Made by a program: the position numbers and the translations under genes. A DNA stretch of 64,000 nucleotides from Drosophila pseudoobscura (taxonomy: Eukaryota; Arthropoda; Insecta; Diptera; Drosophilidae). Under the pieces are notes generated by a model that was not told the DNA's origin, searched no databases, and saw only the letters and a program-made list of their open reading frames with translations. The DNA lies in NCBI RefSeq assembly GCF_009870125.1, contig NC_046680.1:6696001-6760000 (forward strand), written 5' to 3'. Positions 36,243 through 46,277 of the stretch are shown in pieces (the stretch's first letter is position 1; every line of letters starts with the position of its first letter).

Positions 36243-39200
36243 CCTCCTGATCCCACTGCCGTCTGCCGAATCCTCTGCTTTCGCAGCTCCATCTGCTGTC
36301 CCAGACCCTGCCTCCATGTCGCATGTGTCACTCGGCAAGCATTTAAATTGGGCTTCTCAGTGCCCCACATATGGCCGGTTCCCCTTTGTGCAGTATTTTC
36401 ATAAATTGAATTGGCCATGTCAAAAATGAAGGGCTTGCAACAGAAGCAGCAGCAGCAGCAGCAGCTACGGGAATTTCTGCATTCAAATTTTTGTCCAAAA
36501 ATTATTTTAGCTAAAAGTTTTTGCTCGGAACTGGGACTGAAACCGTAACCAGGATTAGGACTGAGACCCGAACAGAACAGTTGTGCCTCCTCTTTGGGGC
36601 TGGGGTCCAGTCTTGACCCCGAGCCCGGGCTGGGGCATGGCTCGTCTCTATAATGATATTATTATGCATTCGGGACAAGGCGAATCCGGCGACTAGACTC
36701 TGCCACTTGCCACTGGCCGCATCCTCCAGCATGTGTGTCGGTTGGGGGACTGGGGGGCTGGGTGGAGGGGCCCTTGGAGTGGGCCCTAAAAGTGATGGGG
36801 CCCGGACAGCTCCCCGACACATGGCACTTGAGTAAATTTGCATAATAGAAATTAAAATGGATTTTAACATTTCTGTTTTCTGTTCTGGATTATGGGCCGC
36901 GTGTGGGGGCACAAGTGGAGGCTTAAACATCTGCGAATGGTTTGGCGACATATTCTCTGGGTCCTGGGGCTATCTGTTAGAGTTCATCAGGAGCCTGCTG
37001 GAGGAAAACATATGCTAATCGCAGCCAGATGCTCTGAGTTCGTGCTCAAAGACAAGCGCAGTATTGCTCCTTTGAATATATCGATGCATCTGAAGCGAAT
37101 GCTCATTGGCAGCAGCTGCTGCCAACTATTTTTCACTCAATTACCAAAACTCTTGCCAAATAAACTGTTCGAGTTCCCCCCTCCCCCCCTTTTGAGTTGC
37201 GCCTCTCCGGCCTCTTCTTTTGATGGCTCGCGTGACCTACTCCGCGAAGTTGCTCCTCTCGAAATTGGGTCTCATTTGCGTAGGCAAGAAACTTTCCCCA
37301 CACCACATACCCATCTCCGTCGTCTCCAGCTGGGGGCCCACTGCTGCTCCAGTTTTTCTGCGGCATGCCGAAGCATAAAGTGGCATTAAAGCAAGTTTTA
37401 AGTAAAGCAAAAGGGACAGCCACGCAGACACACAGCACATACCCTCTCGAATATGTGGAAATTCCTGCTTAAATACTTTGATTTGGAACGAAACAGAGAT
37501 AGAGATAGAGCGGTAGAGGGAGAGAGATGGAGTCGGAGTGGCAGTGGCAGTGGCAGTGGCATGTTGCAGCCATGGAGAATGCCAGGCTGGCCAATAGAAA
37601 CGAAACGAAATGAAACGAAAGGACAGGACAGGCCAGGCCAGGCCAGGACCCTGCCCAGTGGCAAAGATATTTGCTTAAACTTTAACATGTTGTCCTTTCG
37701 AATTTTTAACAATATTTGCTGCAGCTCTTGGCCTTGCAACATTTTGTGGCAGCATATTTCCACCGCTTGGACACTGGCCAAAAGTCCAAAGCTCAGAGAG
37801 GCAGGGAGGGAGGGTGGTAAAGAGAAATATGTAGAATAAATATGCTTCCAAATTGTTTTGTCATACGTGCGGTCGAGTGTGGCAGGGGCAGGGGCAGGAG
37901 TGCGCCACCCCCCATGTGTGTCAGCAGTTGCTCGATTTTTGTGTCCGCTCATTGTTGCTGCTTCTGTGTCCGACAATGGCCGGACATGTCGAACTGCTTA
38001 TCCCTTCTCCTTGGGCGGGTCTATTATTACAGCTGGTTGGACCCCAAAGAACCCAAAAGCCGAGTGTTCCCCTCAAAACGTGAGTTGTGTTTAACCTTGA
38101 ACTTCAAAGCTGACCAGCCCTGACCTGAATCGACCCCGCCCTCAACTGCCGTACGGCCAGGACTCCTCCGAGTTGCTGGTTTTTTTACATGCCCCATGGT
38201 CTGTGCCGCTGATGCTGTGCGCCGCTTTTCACAGCCAATTTCAGGCCGTAAATTAGTTTTATGTTACTCGATTTTGCTTTTATTAAATTACCTTCTCATG
38301 ATTACTTGCAAACTTCATTTGGAAAAATGCCTGCCAACGGAAATAGCCAGCGAGGCGCTGGGACGGCGCTGCGGACGCCAAGGACGGCTGGATGGCTGGA
38401 TGGCTGCCTCGTCTGGCCGCGTCCTTCTATCATTTTACACCATTTTATAATTTCTGTTTTTGCTCCATGGACGCCTCCCCACCGCCACGCCCACTTCCGC
38501 CGAGAGCGCTGGGTCGTAGACCTAATAAAGACCCCATCCCCACCCACAGGTTGGCTAATTATCTTTGGTGTAATTTAGTGGCTGGCGAAAAAGGCTTTCC
38601 ATTTTAATTTATTTGACCACTGAAAGGATTAGATTAGATGCCCTGATAAATGGCCGCCATCTCATCGCTAGTTAAAGAGCAAAACTGTTCACTCAATTCG
38701 GCGGCCCGCTAATTGGGTTAGTTCCAGCCCCATCCCCCTCCACCCCACGGGTGGGGGCTCTTCCAACGAAAGTTTCTCTCAAGACTGATTATCATATTTT
38801 CTGCTTGAAAAGTTGTATATTCCGGGCAGGGTGAAAGGTTGAAATCGAGTTTTGAAAGGAAAAGGACATTTTCGGAGGCTAAATGGTGCTATGACCTTAA
38901 AGGAATTCCGTTTTGTGGGAGCTTGCAAACAAATTCTTATGGAGGGGGTTCCTTCGGACAGTCACAGGCTTGTGTTAGGTTTAGAAACGATTAGGAAATC
39001 CTTTTCGTTCGATCAATGATGGTTTTCATCTATATTTTCCATTAGTTATTTATGGAAGGGAAGGGAAATCTTTTAAAATGAAAATTTAAAGGAGAAATAT
39101 CTTATTTTTTTCGCCTTGTACATCTCTCAAGTATTTCTCAGACCAATCCCTCGGATATGTCCTATATATTAGCTCCCAAAAAGCTATGCTCCTACCCAAA

Positions 39201-39401
39201 AAGAAAGAGACCAAAAAAGGGACCACGATTGACGATGCGGTGTGTCGCAGGCATTCATCATGCATTAGCAAAATTGAATTCAAAGCGATTCATAAGTAAA
39301 TGCCATGGGGATACGGATACACACCGACACGTGAGCAGATACAGAAAGCACAAGTGTATGTGTAAATGTATGGGTATAAATCAACTGCGGCACATATCCG
39401 C

Positions 39402-39440
39402 AGCCACCGCCGCAGCCACCGCCGCAGCAGCAGCAGCAGC
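39402..39440. repeat. CAGCCACCGCCG / CAG repeat
   Basis: Two copies of a 12-bp unit followed by about five CAG triplets. Confidence 0.8.
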
Positions 39441-41657
39441 ATCCATTCCACCGAAATGCGAAATCCGACTGCTGACGAGTGTCACTGGGAGATGCTATGA
39501 CAAAGTGTCAAAAGAATGTTTGACATGTGACTGTCTCTCTCTCCCTCTCTCTCTCTCGCTGCCTGTGTCCCGTGTGTAGCCTGTCCAAATGTACATTTCT
39601 CATATCTTCTCATTTCTGTGCGGAACCTTCTCTACTGCTGTCTCTTCATTTTTTTTTGTGCTGGGCTTTCATATTGCCGCTTTTTGTGCAACTCCTGCCG
39701 CTCTTTCTTATACAGGGACTACTATCGCCCGATTCCAATGAGATGCGGGCCCAGGTACGTGCACGTATGGGGGCTTCTTTCTGACAGCCTCACACGTTTC
39801 TCGTTTTGTTGGGTTTGATGTGTGAGGAGGGCACAGGGCCCCGTGATCCCGTGGCGATCCTTTTAGCACCTGCCCATAGGCCCGAGGTGTATAATTTCAT
39901 CTGTCAACTGATTGAGTGTGGCGGGAATTCGTATTTGCTGATTTGCCCCAGGGCTCGGGGGGTAGGGGTAGGGGCTGGGGTGTTATCTAGAAACCTCTGA
40001 CAATGCTGGTAGAAAGGGAAATTGCATCATCGCTGGCTCGCCTGATCGCTGGGAAAACAGGTTCCAGACGTCTCTCAGACAACCAGCTATCAATGAATCG
40101 ACAGGTTTAAGAGGAATCCCATGTTGGAGCCCAAGTAATTCCTGCGTTTTTAACCACCGCTTTTGTTCTCCCTCTCCGTTCAGATGTGCTCTCCAATTGT
40201 CTGCTATACTCGTGTTGTGGATTGCCTTTGCATGCATAATTTTCAATTGGTGGAGCAGGAACGGGAGGAACAGGAGGAGCAGGAGGAGCAGCATGGTAAC
40301 TCGATTTTAATTGGAGCTACTCGCGCCTTAAGCCCGCTTTGCATATCGTGGCTTCCCTTTGCGGTGCAGTGTCGTCGTCACTTACCCATACAGAGCGATG
40401 CGTTTAAGTGCGTGCCAAAGGTCAGCCCCAGGCACAGACCCTCTCCCAGTCATCCCCCCTGCAGCCGCAAGTGGGTCAGTCGTTAGAGTTCGGGTGTAAT
40501 TGCCATGCGATAAGCAGGAATTTGCCCCATGACCCATGTCCCATGCCCCTACGCTCCACGTCCCAATGCCGTCCACGTAAGACTGAAAAGGTGTTGCCGT
40601 AAGATATGATGGCTAACAGCTGCGCCACGCTCTTTATGGAATCTAAGTTAACAGGTAAAGAGAGCTAATGCATTGGTGCATTAAAGCTAACAGCAGGGGA
40701 ATGTGGAAGGCAAGTTAGCAGGAGGGGAAGCAAAAGCTAACAGCAGGCAAGGCCAACGAATGGTGGAACTCAAGTTTGCGGGATATAGGAAACCAACATT
40801 GGGGAATTGTGTTAACAGGGGATTTTATTGTACCTCTGTTAAACGTTGACTTGTTGACTGTTGAGATTTAAAAGGGCAAAAACCCAAAGGTAACCGGGAA
40901 ATATGGCTCCCAAATGTGGAGGTCTTGCTTGGGGAGTTTTTGCCTAGAGCCATGTCCACCTCTACTCATGAATACTAGTCAATGAGTAATGATGGTGGAT
41001 CCTCCTCTCAGAGCAATGCCTCCAGAGTAACCCAGCGCAAGGCTTTCTATGAAACAAAGTTGCATCACAAAAGCTAGATAGATGCCAGAATACCATCTGA
41101 AAGGGTATATTTGTATAAACAACAAAATAATATGCAAAGCAAACTACATATATTTCTGATGGCTGCCCCAAAACTAACAGAGCGCCTAAAATAACTGACG
41201 TCAGCGGTTGACCGATGAAATTTTGGGCGCAAAATCGCAAAATCTCTGTGGGATGCCTTGCGGCGAGGGGACGGGGAGGTGGAGAGGGAGGGGAGTTGGA
41301 GGTCCATCCAATGTTTGCTTCAATACATTTATATTTGCGCCTGTCTTCCGTCTGAAAAGGGACTGTTGACATTGGGCCTGAATTAGATTAACTTCTGTGC
41401 GGGGGAAGGGGGAGCAACAACTTTCCCGGGGGAAAGGCGGCCTGTGGTCCAACCATTCGCCCACATTCATTATGATAAATGCCGGACAACTTGGAGCACT
41501 TGAATAATTAACTATGCGACGAATATGTTTGCCGGAATAACCCTGAATTGGGGCCGTCTCTCGCATCGCAGTAGCCGTGACTTTGGGTGTCCAGGATGAA
41601 TCTCACAGTCACTTACAATATTCGGAATTGAAATTGAAAATCGGTAGCAACGAAGAG

Positions 41658-42443
41658 ATGTTTCACGTGTTTATACGTAACGTCAGCCCACTGGCCAAGC
41701 CGCGCAATCCGCTGATGTGCCTCCCGATGAGACAGTGCCTCAACGCGAAATGTTTCGGCATGATGCCGAACAGCTTAAGGAACTCGAGCAAAATGATTGT
41801 GAAGGGTACTTTTGTGCCGCACTTGAAGCTTGAGTACAGTCCCCTGAGCTACTGCCTGAGCAAGCTCCAGCTGTGGAGGCTGCGCTGGTACTGGGACCAC
41901 GACTTCCGGCAGGACGCCTTCCTGGAGCAGACCAAGGCGCTGGCGGTCAAAATGTCGGACATGGGGAAACTGCGGGAAAAGCACGAGATGGTCGACGAGT
42001 TCTACACTTCGAATGTGACCTACCAAATGGCCAGGGAGGCCAGCAAACTGCCCCACGAGTGCTGCGCGGATCTGATGCGTTTCCGCCCGGAGGACATCAA
42101 GAAGGCGGTGCCCATAAACGTGGACCTGTGCAACGTATTCGGGCTGCGCTATGCAGTCGTAGATGTGGCCATGTTGGGCCTCCGACATGTGGCCGACTGT
42201 GAGTCGAAGGCGGATCTGGACGCCATGAAGCAGGCTCTGATCCAGGTGGATTCCCACTTCAAGAAGCAGCTGTCCAGGCCCGACCACAGTCTGCCGCACG
42301 TGCTCGTCGAGCTCTTCATGCGCTTCCGCCGCAACTATTCGACGCCCCACTTGATGTCCGGCGAGGAGCTAATCTCCGATTCAAGCCCCTGGGTTGTCAC
42401 CACATATAACATACGCAAATTCAATGTTTTCACTGAAAAATAA
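41658..42443 (+). CDS. MAIP1-like mitochondrial protein, paralogue 2
   Basis: A single-exon frame of 261 residues. The frame is open further upstream, but the first in-frame ATG is at 41658; the earlier candidate at 41577 is GTG. The N-terminus has many basic residues and almost no acidic ones in the first 50, fitting a mitochondrial presequence. The core SKLQLWRLRWYWDHDFRQDA then FLEQTKALA matches LLWRLRYILGPDFSAEEFLE of paralogue 1. The C-terminal half (HVLVELFMRFRRNYS, PWVVTTYNIRKFNV) matches paralogue 3 at 50456 (FAEIFVRFRRDYS, QWLMSTYKILQFDL). It is intronless and 170 bp from a tbrd-3-like gene. It resembles the MAIP1/C2orf47 family; a testis-specialised mitochondrial role is inferred only. 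Confidence 0.65.
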   Translation: MFHVFIRNVSPLAKPRNPLMCLPMRQCLNAKCFGMMPNSLRNSSKMIVKGTFVPHLKLEYSPLSYCLSKLQLWRLRWYWDHDFRQDAFLEQTKALAVKMSDMGKLREKHEMVDEFYTSNVTYQMAREASKLPHECCADLMRFRPEDIKKAVPINVDLCNVFGLRYAVVDVAMLGLRHVADCESKADLDAMKQALIQVDSHFKKQLSRPDHSLPHVLVELFMRFRRNYSTPHLMSGEELISDSSPWVVTTYNIRKFNVFTEK

Positions 42444-42612
42444 TACTTCCACACTAAAAGTTTAATCGAACGTTCATGAGAACTAGTTCTGGTAGTCAGA
42501 GCAACCCTGTGCTGCGGCGTTGCCAACTCATTCGATTTCAGAGTGACGTCGTGTGCTTGATTATTTTCATATTGCCTTTAAATTCTTATTGCTTTATTTT
42601 CACCGAAAAATA

Positions 42613-43410
42613 ATGTCGGACCGCAACCGTAACTGTAACCGTAACCGCAACCGTAACCCGGAGCCTTTTCCGGAGAGCAACGCCTGCAAGGCCATCATCA
42701 GAAAGCTGTTCTCCAGCCAATACAAGAAACTGGCCTGGATATTCTACGAACCGATAGATGCACCATATTTGGGCCTGCACGACTACCACAAGATTGTCAA
42801 GAAGCCCATGGATCTGAACTCGATCAGGACTCGCCTCCAGGCCGGACTGTACGTGAATGCCGATGAATTTGTGCGGGACGTGCGCCTGATGTTCGACAAC
42901 ACGTATCTGTACACGACGCCAGACCATTTGTGCCACCAAATGGCCAAGAAACTGCAGGCCATCTTTGAGGCTATGTTTTTCGAGATCGCTTCCACTGACA
43001 GTAGCGACACCATAACCGAGACTGACGTAAGCAGCATGTTTCCGATCGCCACGATCCCTGACGCACCAATTAATCCGCATAAGGATGGGGGCGTAAAAAT
43101 GACTAGGGCCCGTCGACAACAGCTCCAGAGCCGTTCGGCGAATGAGGCTGCCGTGCGTCCATGGACTGCCAAGGAGAATAATCATCTTGGCGACAGGCTC
43201 CAGGAGCTCAAGGGTGAAGTCCTGCACAGGGTTATTCACATAATCAAGGAGATGGAGAACATCCCGATCATCAACGGCGGCATGGAGTTCAACTTGGAAA
43301 GCCTGAAGACCCAGACGAAGTGCTCCATTGTGAGGTACTTGGCCAGCAAGGATCATAGTTCCGGCCGTCGCACCCGTTCCAAAATCTACCTATCGACTAG
43401 TTGTGAATGA
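42613..43410 (+). CDS. tbrd-3: Bromodomain-NET protein, tbrd-3-like
   Basis: 265 residues from the ATG at 42613; an upstream in-frame GTG at 42553 is not a plausible start. An Asn/Arg repeat (RNRNCNRNRNRN) opens the protein. A single BET-type bromodomain follows (about residues 20-125): LHDYHKIVKKPMDLNSIRTR and DVRLMFDNTYLYTTPDH. Then a spacer and an ET/NET domain (about 195-255) with LKGEVLHRVIHIIKE and FNLESLKTQTKCSIVRYL. One bromodomain plus NET matches the melanogaster testis-specific gene tbrd-3. BET proteins read acetylated histones, but here two key positions differ: the WPF shelf is WIF, and the acetyl-lysine-binding Asn (YNxPDH in BET proteins) is Thr (YTTPDH). The canonical binding chemistry may be lost. 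AATAAA follows 14 bases after the stop. Confidence 0.8.
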   Translation: MSDRNRNCNRNRNRNPEPFPESNACKAIIRKLFSSQYKKLAWIFYEPIDAPYLGLHDYHKIVKKPMDLNSIRTRLQAGLYVNADEFVRDVRLMFDNTYLYTTPDHLCHQMAKKLQAIFEAMFFEIASTDSSDTITETDVSSMFPIATIPDAPINPHKDGGVKMTRARRQQLQSRSANEAAVRPWTAKENNHLGDRLQELKGEVLHRVIHIIKEMENIPIINGGMEFNLESLKTQTKCSIVRYLASKDHSSGRRTRSKIYLSTSCE

Positions 43411-43424
43411 AGCCTTAGCCGGGG

Positions 43425-43438
43425 AATAAAGTTTTATT
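43425..43438. terminator. Back-to-back poly(A) signals of two convergent genes
   Basis: AATAAA at 43425-43430 serves the plus-strand bromodomain gene. TTTATT at 43433-43438 reads AATAAA on the minus strand and overlaps the stop codon of the opposing gene (43434-43436). The two 3' ends must overlap. Confidence 0.6.
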
Positions 43439-45992
43439 TGTTTTTCTTATCGCCAAATTTCCGGTGGTCTCTGTGCTCCCCGTTCCAGGGCTTGACCCGC
43501 AACAGATCCTTGTGATTGGAGGCCATGTAGGCGTAGAAGGTCTTCCGCGGAGGTCCGCCCGGACAGAGATAGTTCCCCATGGCATACCAGCAGGCGGTCA
43601 TCTGCTCCAAGTACGCATTGTTCAGCCGCGTGTAGTACGCGTTCTTTACTCGATCCGCCTGCAGATGAGATGGGATGAGATGTGCAATAAGTGCGCTCAT
43701 ACCCGTCGGGCATCGCATAGTTACCTCAGCCATGGTCTGTTCGTGGTAAGCATAGTTCTGCCTAGATTTGGGCATAGTGGTTAAGCCCATTTTGTCCGGC
43801 CTGGGAGGATTGCTCTGCAGCATCGTGACCTTCTCGAAGACCTTCAACGATTCGTTGAGGTTTTCCTGCAGCTCGCGCCAAGAGTAGACCTTGCCGTAAC
43901 GCCGCTTGATCCACTGCCGGAGCACGGGAATCTTGTGGGAGTCCGGCAGGGTGGCCAGCACAAAGCGGTGGCTCTTCTTCAGCTCTCTCATGCCGTCGGC
44001 CAGCATGCGATCCATGAGCTCGTCATCATCAGGATTAAAGTGTTCCATGTCATAGTGTAACACCTCGGGTCTGGGGGAGTGTTTCGATTTCGCCCGTTCA
44101 TTGCGATCCATTTCGGCCCTCTTGATGGCCGCCTTCTTTGTCCAGATGGCCTTGGCACAGCGCACCACAGCATCCACGATTTCCACCTTGTGATCCACGT
44201 GACTGCGGGTGCTGTGATCGCTCGATTCGTCCAAGGATTCTGTGGTTTCAGACGAGGGAAAAGTGGAATCCTTCGAGGCTGGATACTGCTGTCTCTTCGG
44301 CTCCTCATTCTTCAGCTCTGGCAGCAGCTTTTTGAAGGGTTGTACGAATGAGCACGTTTCGCCAGTCATTTCCTCGTTCTGCGATTTCTCGAGTGCCTTT
44401 ACAATCGACTTTGTGATGATTTTCGCCATGTCGTAGGGCTTTGGTTGGCCCGACTGCAGCACTCGATGGTACCGGAAATTGTACGGCAAGTGGTCGCCAG
44501 GTGCCCGGAAGAAGCTCTTCCTGGTGTGCTTGATGGTGCTGTAGAACTTGCAGCCAGAGGGCTTCACTGGCTTGGCCCGGGGCAGGGCCATGTGCTTGAT
44601 CTTTTTCCCATCCAAGAGAAAGGTGATGTGCGACTTGGGTGCCTCCGAGTGGCCCTCGCAATCGTCCACCTCGATTGGGGTCTTCGGCACCGGTTCCAGG
44701 TTGAAGTCGATTTTGTCCATGTGCAGGCCACCGCCGGCCAACCTGAAGGACACCTCCTCCGTCTCTGGGGGTTCGCTGTTGAGTCCACCGCCGCTCAACC
44801 GCCTACCCGTGAATGCCTCAGTGGTGGCCGTATGCGCCATGGGGCAGTGCTCTCCCACCAGAGCCCTTCCCGCCTTCTGGCCAGGCTTGGGCCAGGCTAT
44901 CTTCACGAGCGCCTCCTGGCACACCACACAACTGTCGTCTTTGAGGGCCAGCACTTTCAGCTGATCGGTGCGCATTGCCTGGTAATACCGCTCCAAGGAC
45001 GCTTCGATGTCGTACTCTAGCTGGTCGATGATGCGCTTCCTCCGCACCCTGCTGTTCGGCAGCCTGGGGTCCGCCATCTCCAGGCAACGGTCCCGCGCCT
45101 TCACGGTGAGCTCATCCTTGAGCTGCTGTGCCTGTTCGAGCATCCCCTGGTGGTACGTGCAGAAGACGGGCTCCTTGAACATCGGCCGCTGCTTGGCCTT
45201 CTCGTTGGACAGTTTCGACTCTTCATTGGTGTCCGCCTGGCTTGACAGCTCCATCAGCTGGAAGTACTTGTCGATGGTCTCGTCCAGGGTGCGCTTCACT
45301 ACACGCTTCCCCGGATTGAGCTTGTAGACGGAAAACCAGTGGGGATCGCGCGACTTTCCGTAGTCGGGCGCACCACCCCGTGCCCAAAAGGGAAAATTGA
45401 CCACAAGCTTGGGCTCTTCCTTGGGGGCGTAGCACGTGGGATTGGACACGGGCCGCCGCAAGCGCTGGCTGTACGGATTTCTGGCGTATTTCTTGGTGGC
45501 CTTCGACCTTTTGGTCAGTGCAGCGGTGGACATCTTGGGCTGCTTTACTGAATCTCGGTTCAGCCGCTGCAGATACTGGGTATCCAGGCGACTCAGCTGC
45601 GGCGGTGGCAGGATCCGGTCCAGCTCTTTGAGCGTGGGCAACAGATCAATCTTGGATATGGCGATCATGAGCAGCTTTTCGTTGGTGCTGTAGACGCCGT
45701 CCTTGTTGCCTGTCTTGTAGTATCCCTCGAGGACGAAGAAGAGGAAGGCCAGATCGTTGCCCCGACTGAGCCGCACCATGGCGAGGATCTTCCGCATGCC
45801 GATCACCGGATGGACGCCGAGCATCTTCAGGCACTCCGCCACCCGGAAGCCGGTCCCCTGCTCAAAGTCGTCCTGCAGTCCGTCCGAGATGCCGCTAATG
45901 GCCGTCAGCTGGTACTCGGAGATGCCAGTGTACCACTTGGCAAAATCGAGCTTCTTGAAGAATTCATTCAGTCTCTTCTGATCGCTACTCAT
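43434..45992 (-). CDS. Large basic Drosophila-type protein, possibly DUF4770/DUF4771
   Basis: The frame runs from an ATG at 45992 (the in-frame codon 6 bases upstream is GTG) to 43434. Taken whole it gives 852 residues; a probable 66-bp in-phase intron (43659-43724, GTAACT..CATCTGCAG with a pyrimidine-rich end) would reduce this to 830. The protein is charged, without signal peptide or membrane segments. Recognisable stretches include an N-terminal helical domain (about 1-130), KYARNPYSQRLRRPVSNP, a central Ser/Glu/Lys-rich linker, and a C-terminal block with LRQWIKRRYGKVYSWRELQ. This architecture reminds me of insect proteins with DUF4770 and DUF4771, which are often testis-expressed, but I am not certain. 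Function unknown. It is tail to tail with the bromodomain gene, 23 bp apart. Confidence 0.75.
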   Translation of the reverse strand: MSSDQKRLNEFFKKLDFAKWYTGISEYQLTAISGISDGLQDDFEQGTGFRVAECLKMLGVHPVIGMRKILAMVRLSRGNDLAFLFFVLEGYYKTGNKDGVYSTNEKLLMIAISKIDLLPTLKELDRILPPPQLSRLDTQYLQRLNRDSVKQPKMSTAALTKRSKATKKYARNPYSQRLRRPVSNPTCYAPKEEPKLVVNFPFWARGGAPDYGKSRDPHWFSVYKLNPGKRVVKRTLDETIDKYFQLMELSSQADTNEESKLSNEKAKQRPMFKEPVFCTYHQGMLEQAQQLKDELTVKARDRCLEMADPRLPNSRVRRKRIIDQLEYDIEASLERYYQAMRTDQLKVLALKDDSCVVCQEALVKIAWPKPGQKAGRALVGEHCPMAHTATTEAFTGRRLSGGGLNSEPPETEEVSFRLAGGGLHMDKIDFNLEPVPKTPIEVDDCEGHSEAPKSHITFLLDGKKIKHMALPRAKPVKPSGCKFYSTIKHTRKSFFRAPGDHLPYNFRYHRVLQSGQPKPYDMAKIITKSIVKALEKSQNEEMTGETCSFVQPFKKLLPELKNEEPKRQQYPASKDSTFPSSETTESLDESSDHSTRSHVDHKVEIVDAVVRCAKAIWTKKAAIKRAEMDRNERAKSKHSPRPEVLHYDMEHFNPDDDELMDRMLADGMRELKKSHRFVLATLPDSHKIPVLRQWIKRRYGKVYSWRELQENLNESLKVFEKVTMLQSNPPRPDKMGLTTMPKSRQNYAYHEQTMAEVTMRCPTGMSALIAHLIPSHLQADRVKNAYYTRLNNAYLEQMTACWYAMGNYLCPGGPPRKTFYAYMASNHKDLLRVKPWNGEHRDHRKFGDKKNK

Positions 45993-46277
45993 TTCCACGC
46001 AATAATTTTCTTTACTTTTAATTTAAATCCCGTGAAAGCTAACCAAAATACGGATGATTTTTAGACTGTAACTATGGGAACACTTGATTTTGTATAAAAG
46101 GGTCTCTATACGGCCTGGAAATGTGTTACTCTTAATAAAACTTCAAACAAAAATAAACAAAAAAAAAAAATTGTTTGTTGGGCTCCCAAATTTTTCTCAT
46201 ATTCACTCATTGCGTTAAATGTAATTGGCGGTTCCTCCCATATCAAAGAACACTCTGAATCCTGTGTCCCATCCAAG

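Larger units (their letters stand above)
26791..41657. other. About 15 kb non-coding landscape
   Basis: I found no coding exon with a credible start, splice partners or family resemblance on either strand. The stretch has many simple repeats (CTG/CAG near 36217 and 36445, GAGTAC near 31393, TTCGTC near 33217, a poly-C run near 34729-34743, Gln/Pro-type triplets near 39402) between ordinary mixed sequence with many ATTA and TAAT cores, as in large regulatory regions or introns of developmental genes. It could be an intron of a gene whose exons lie outside the window. Enhancers are likely but cannot be delimited from one sequence. Confidence 0.4.
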
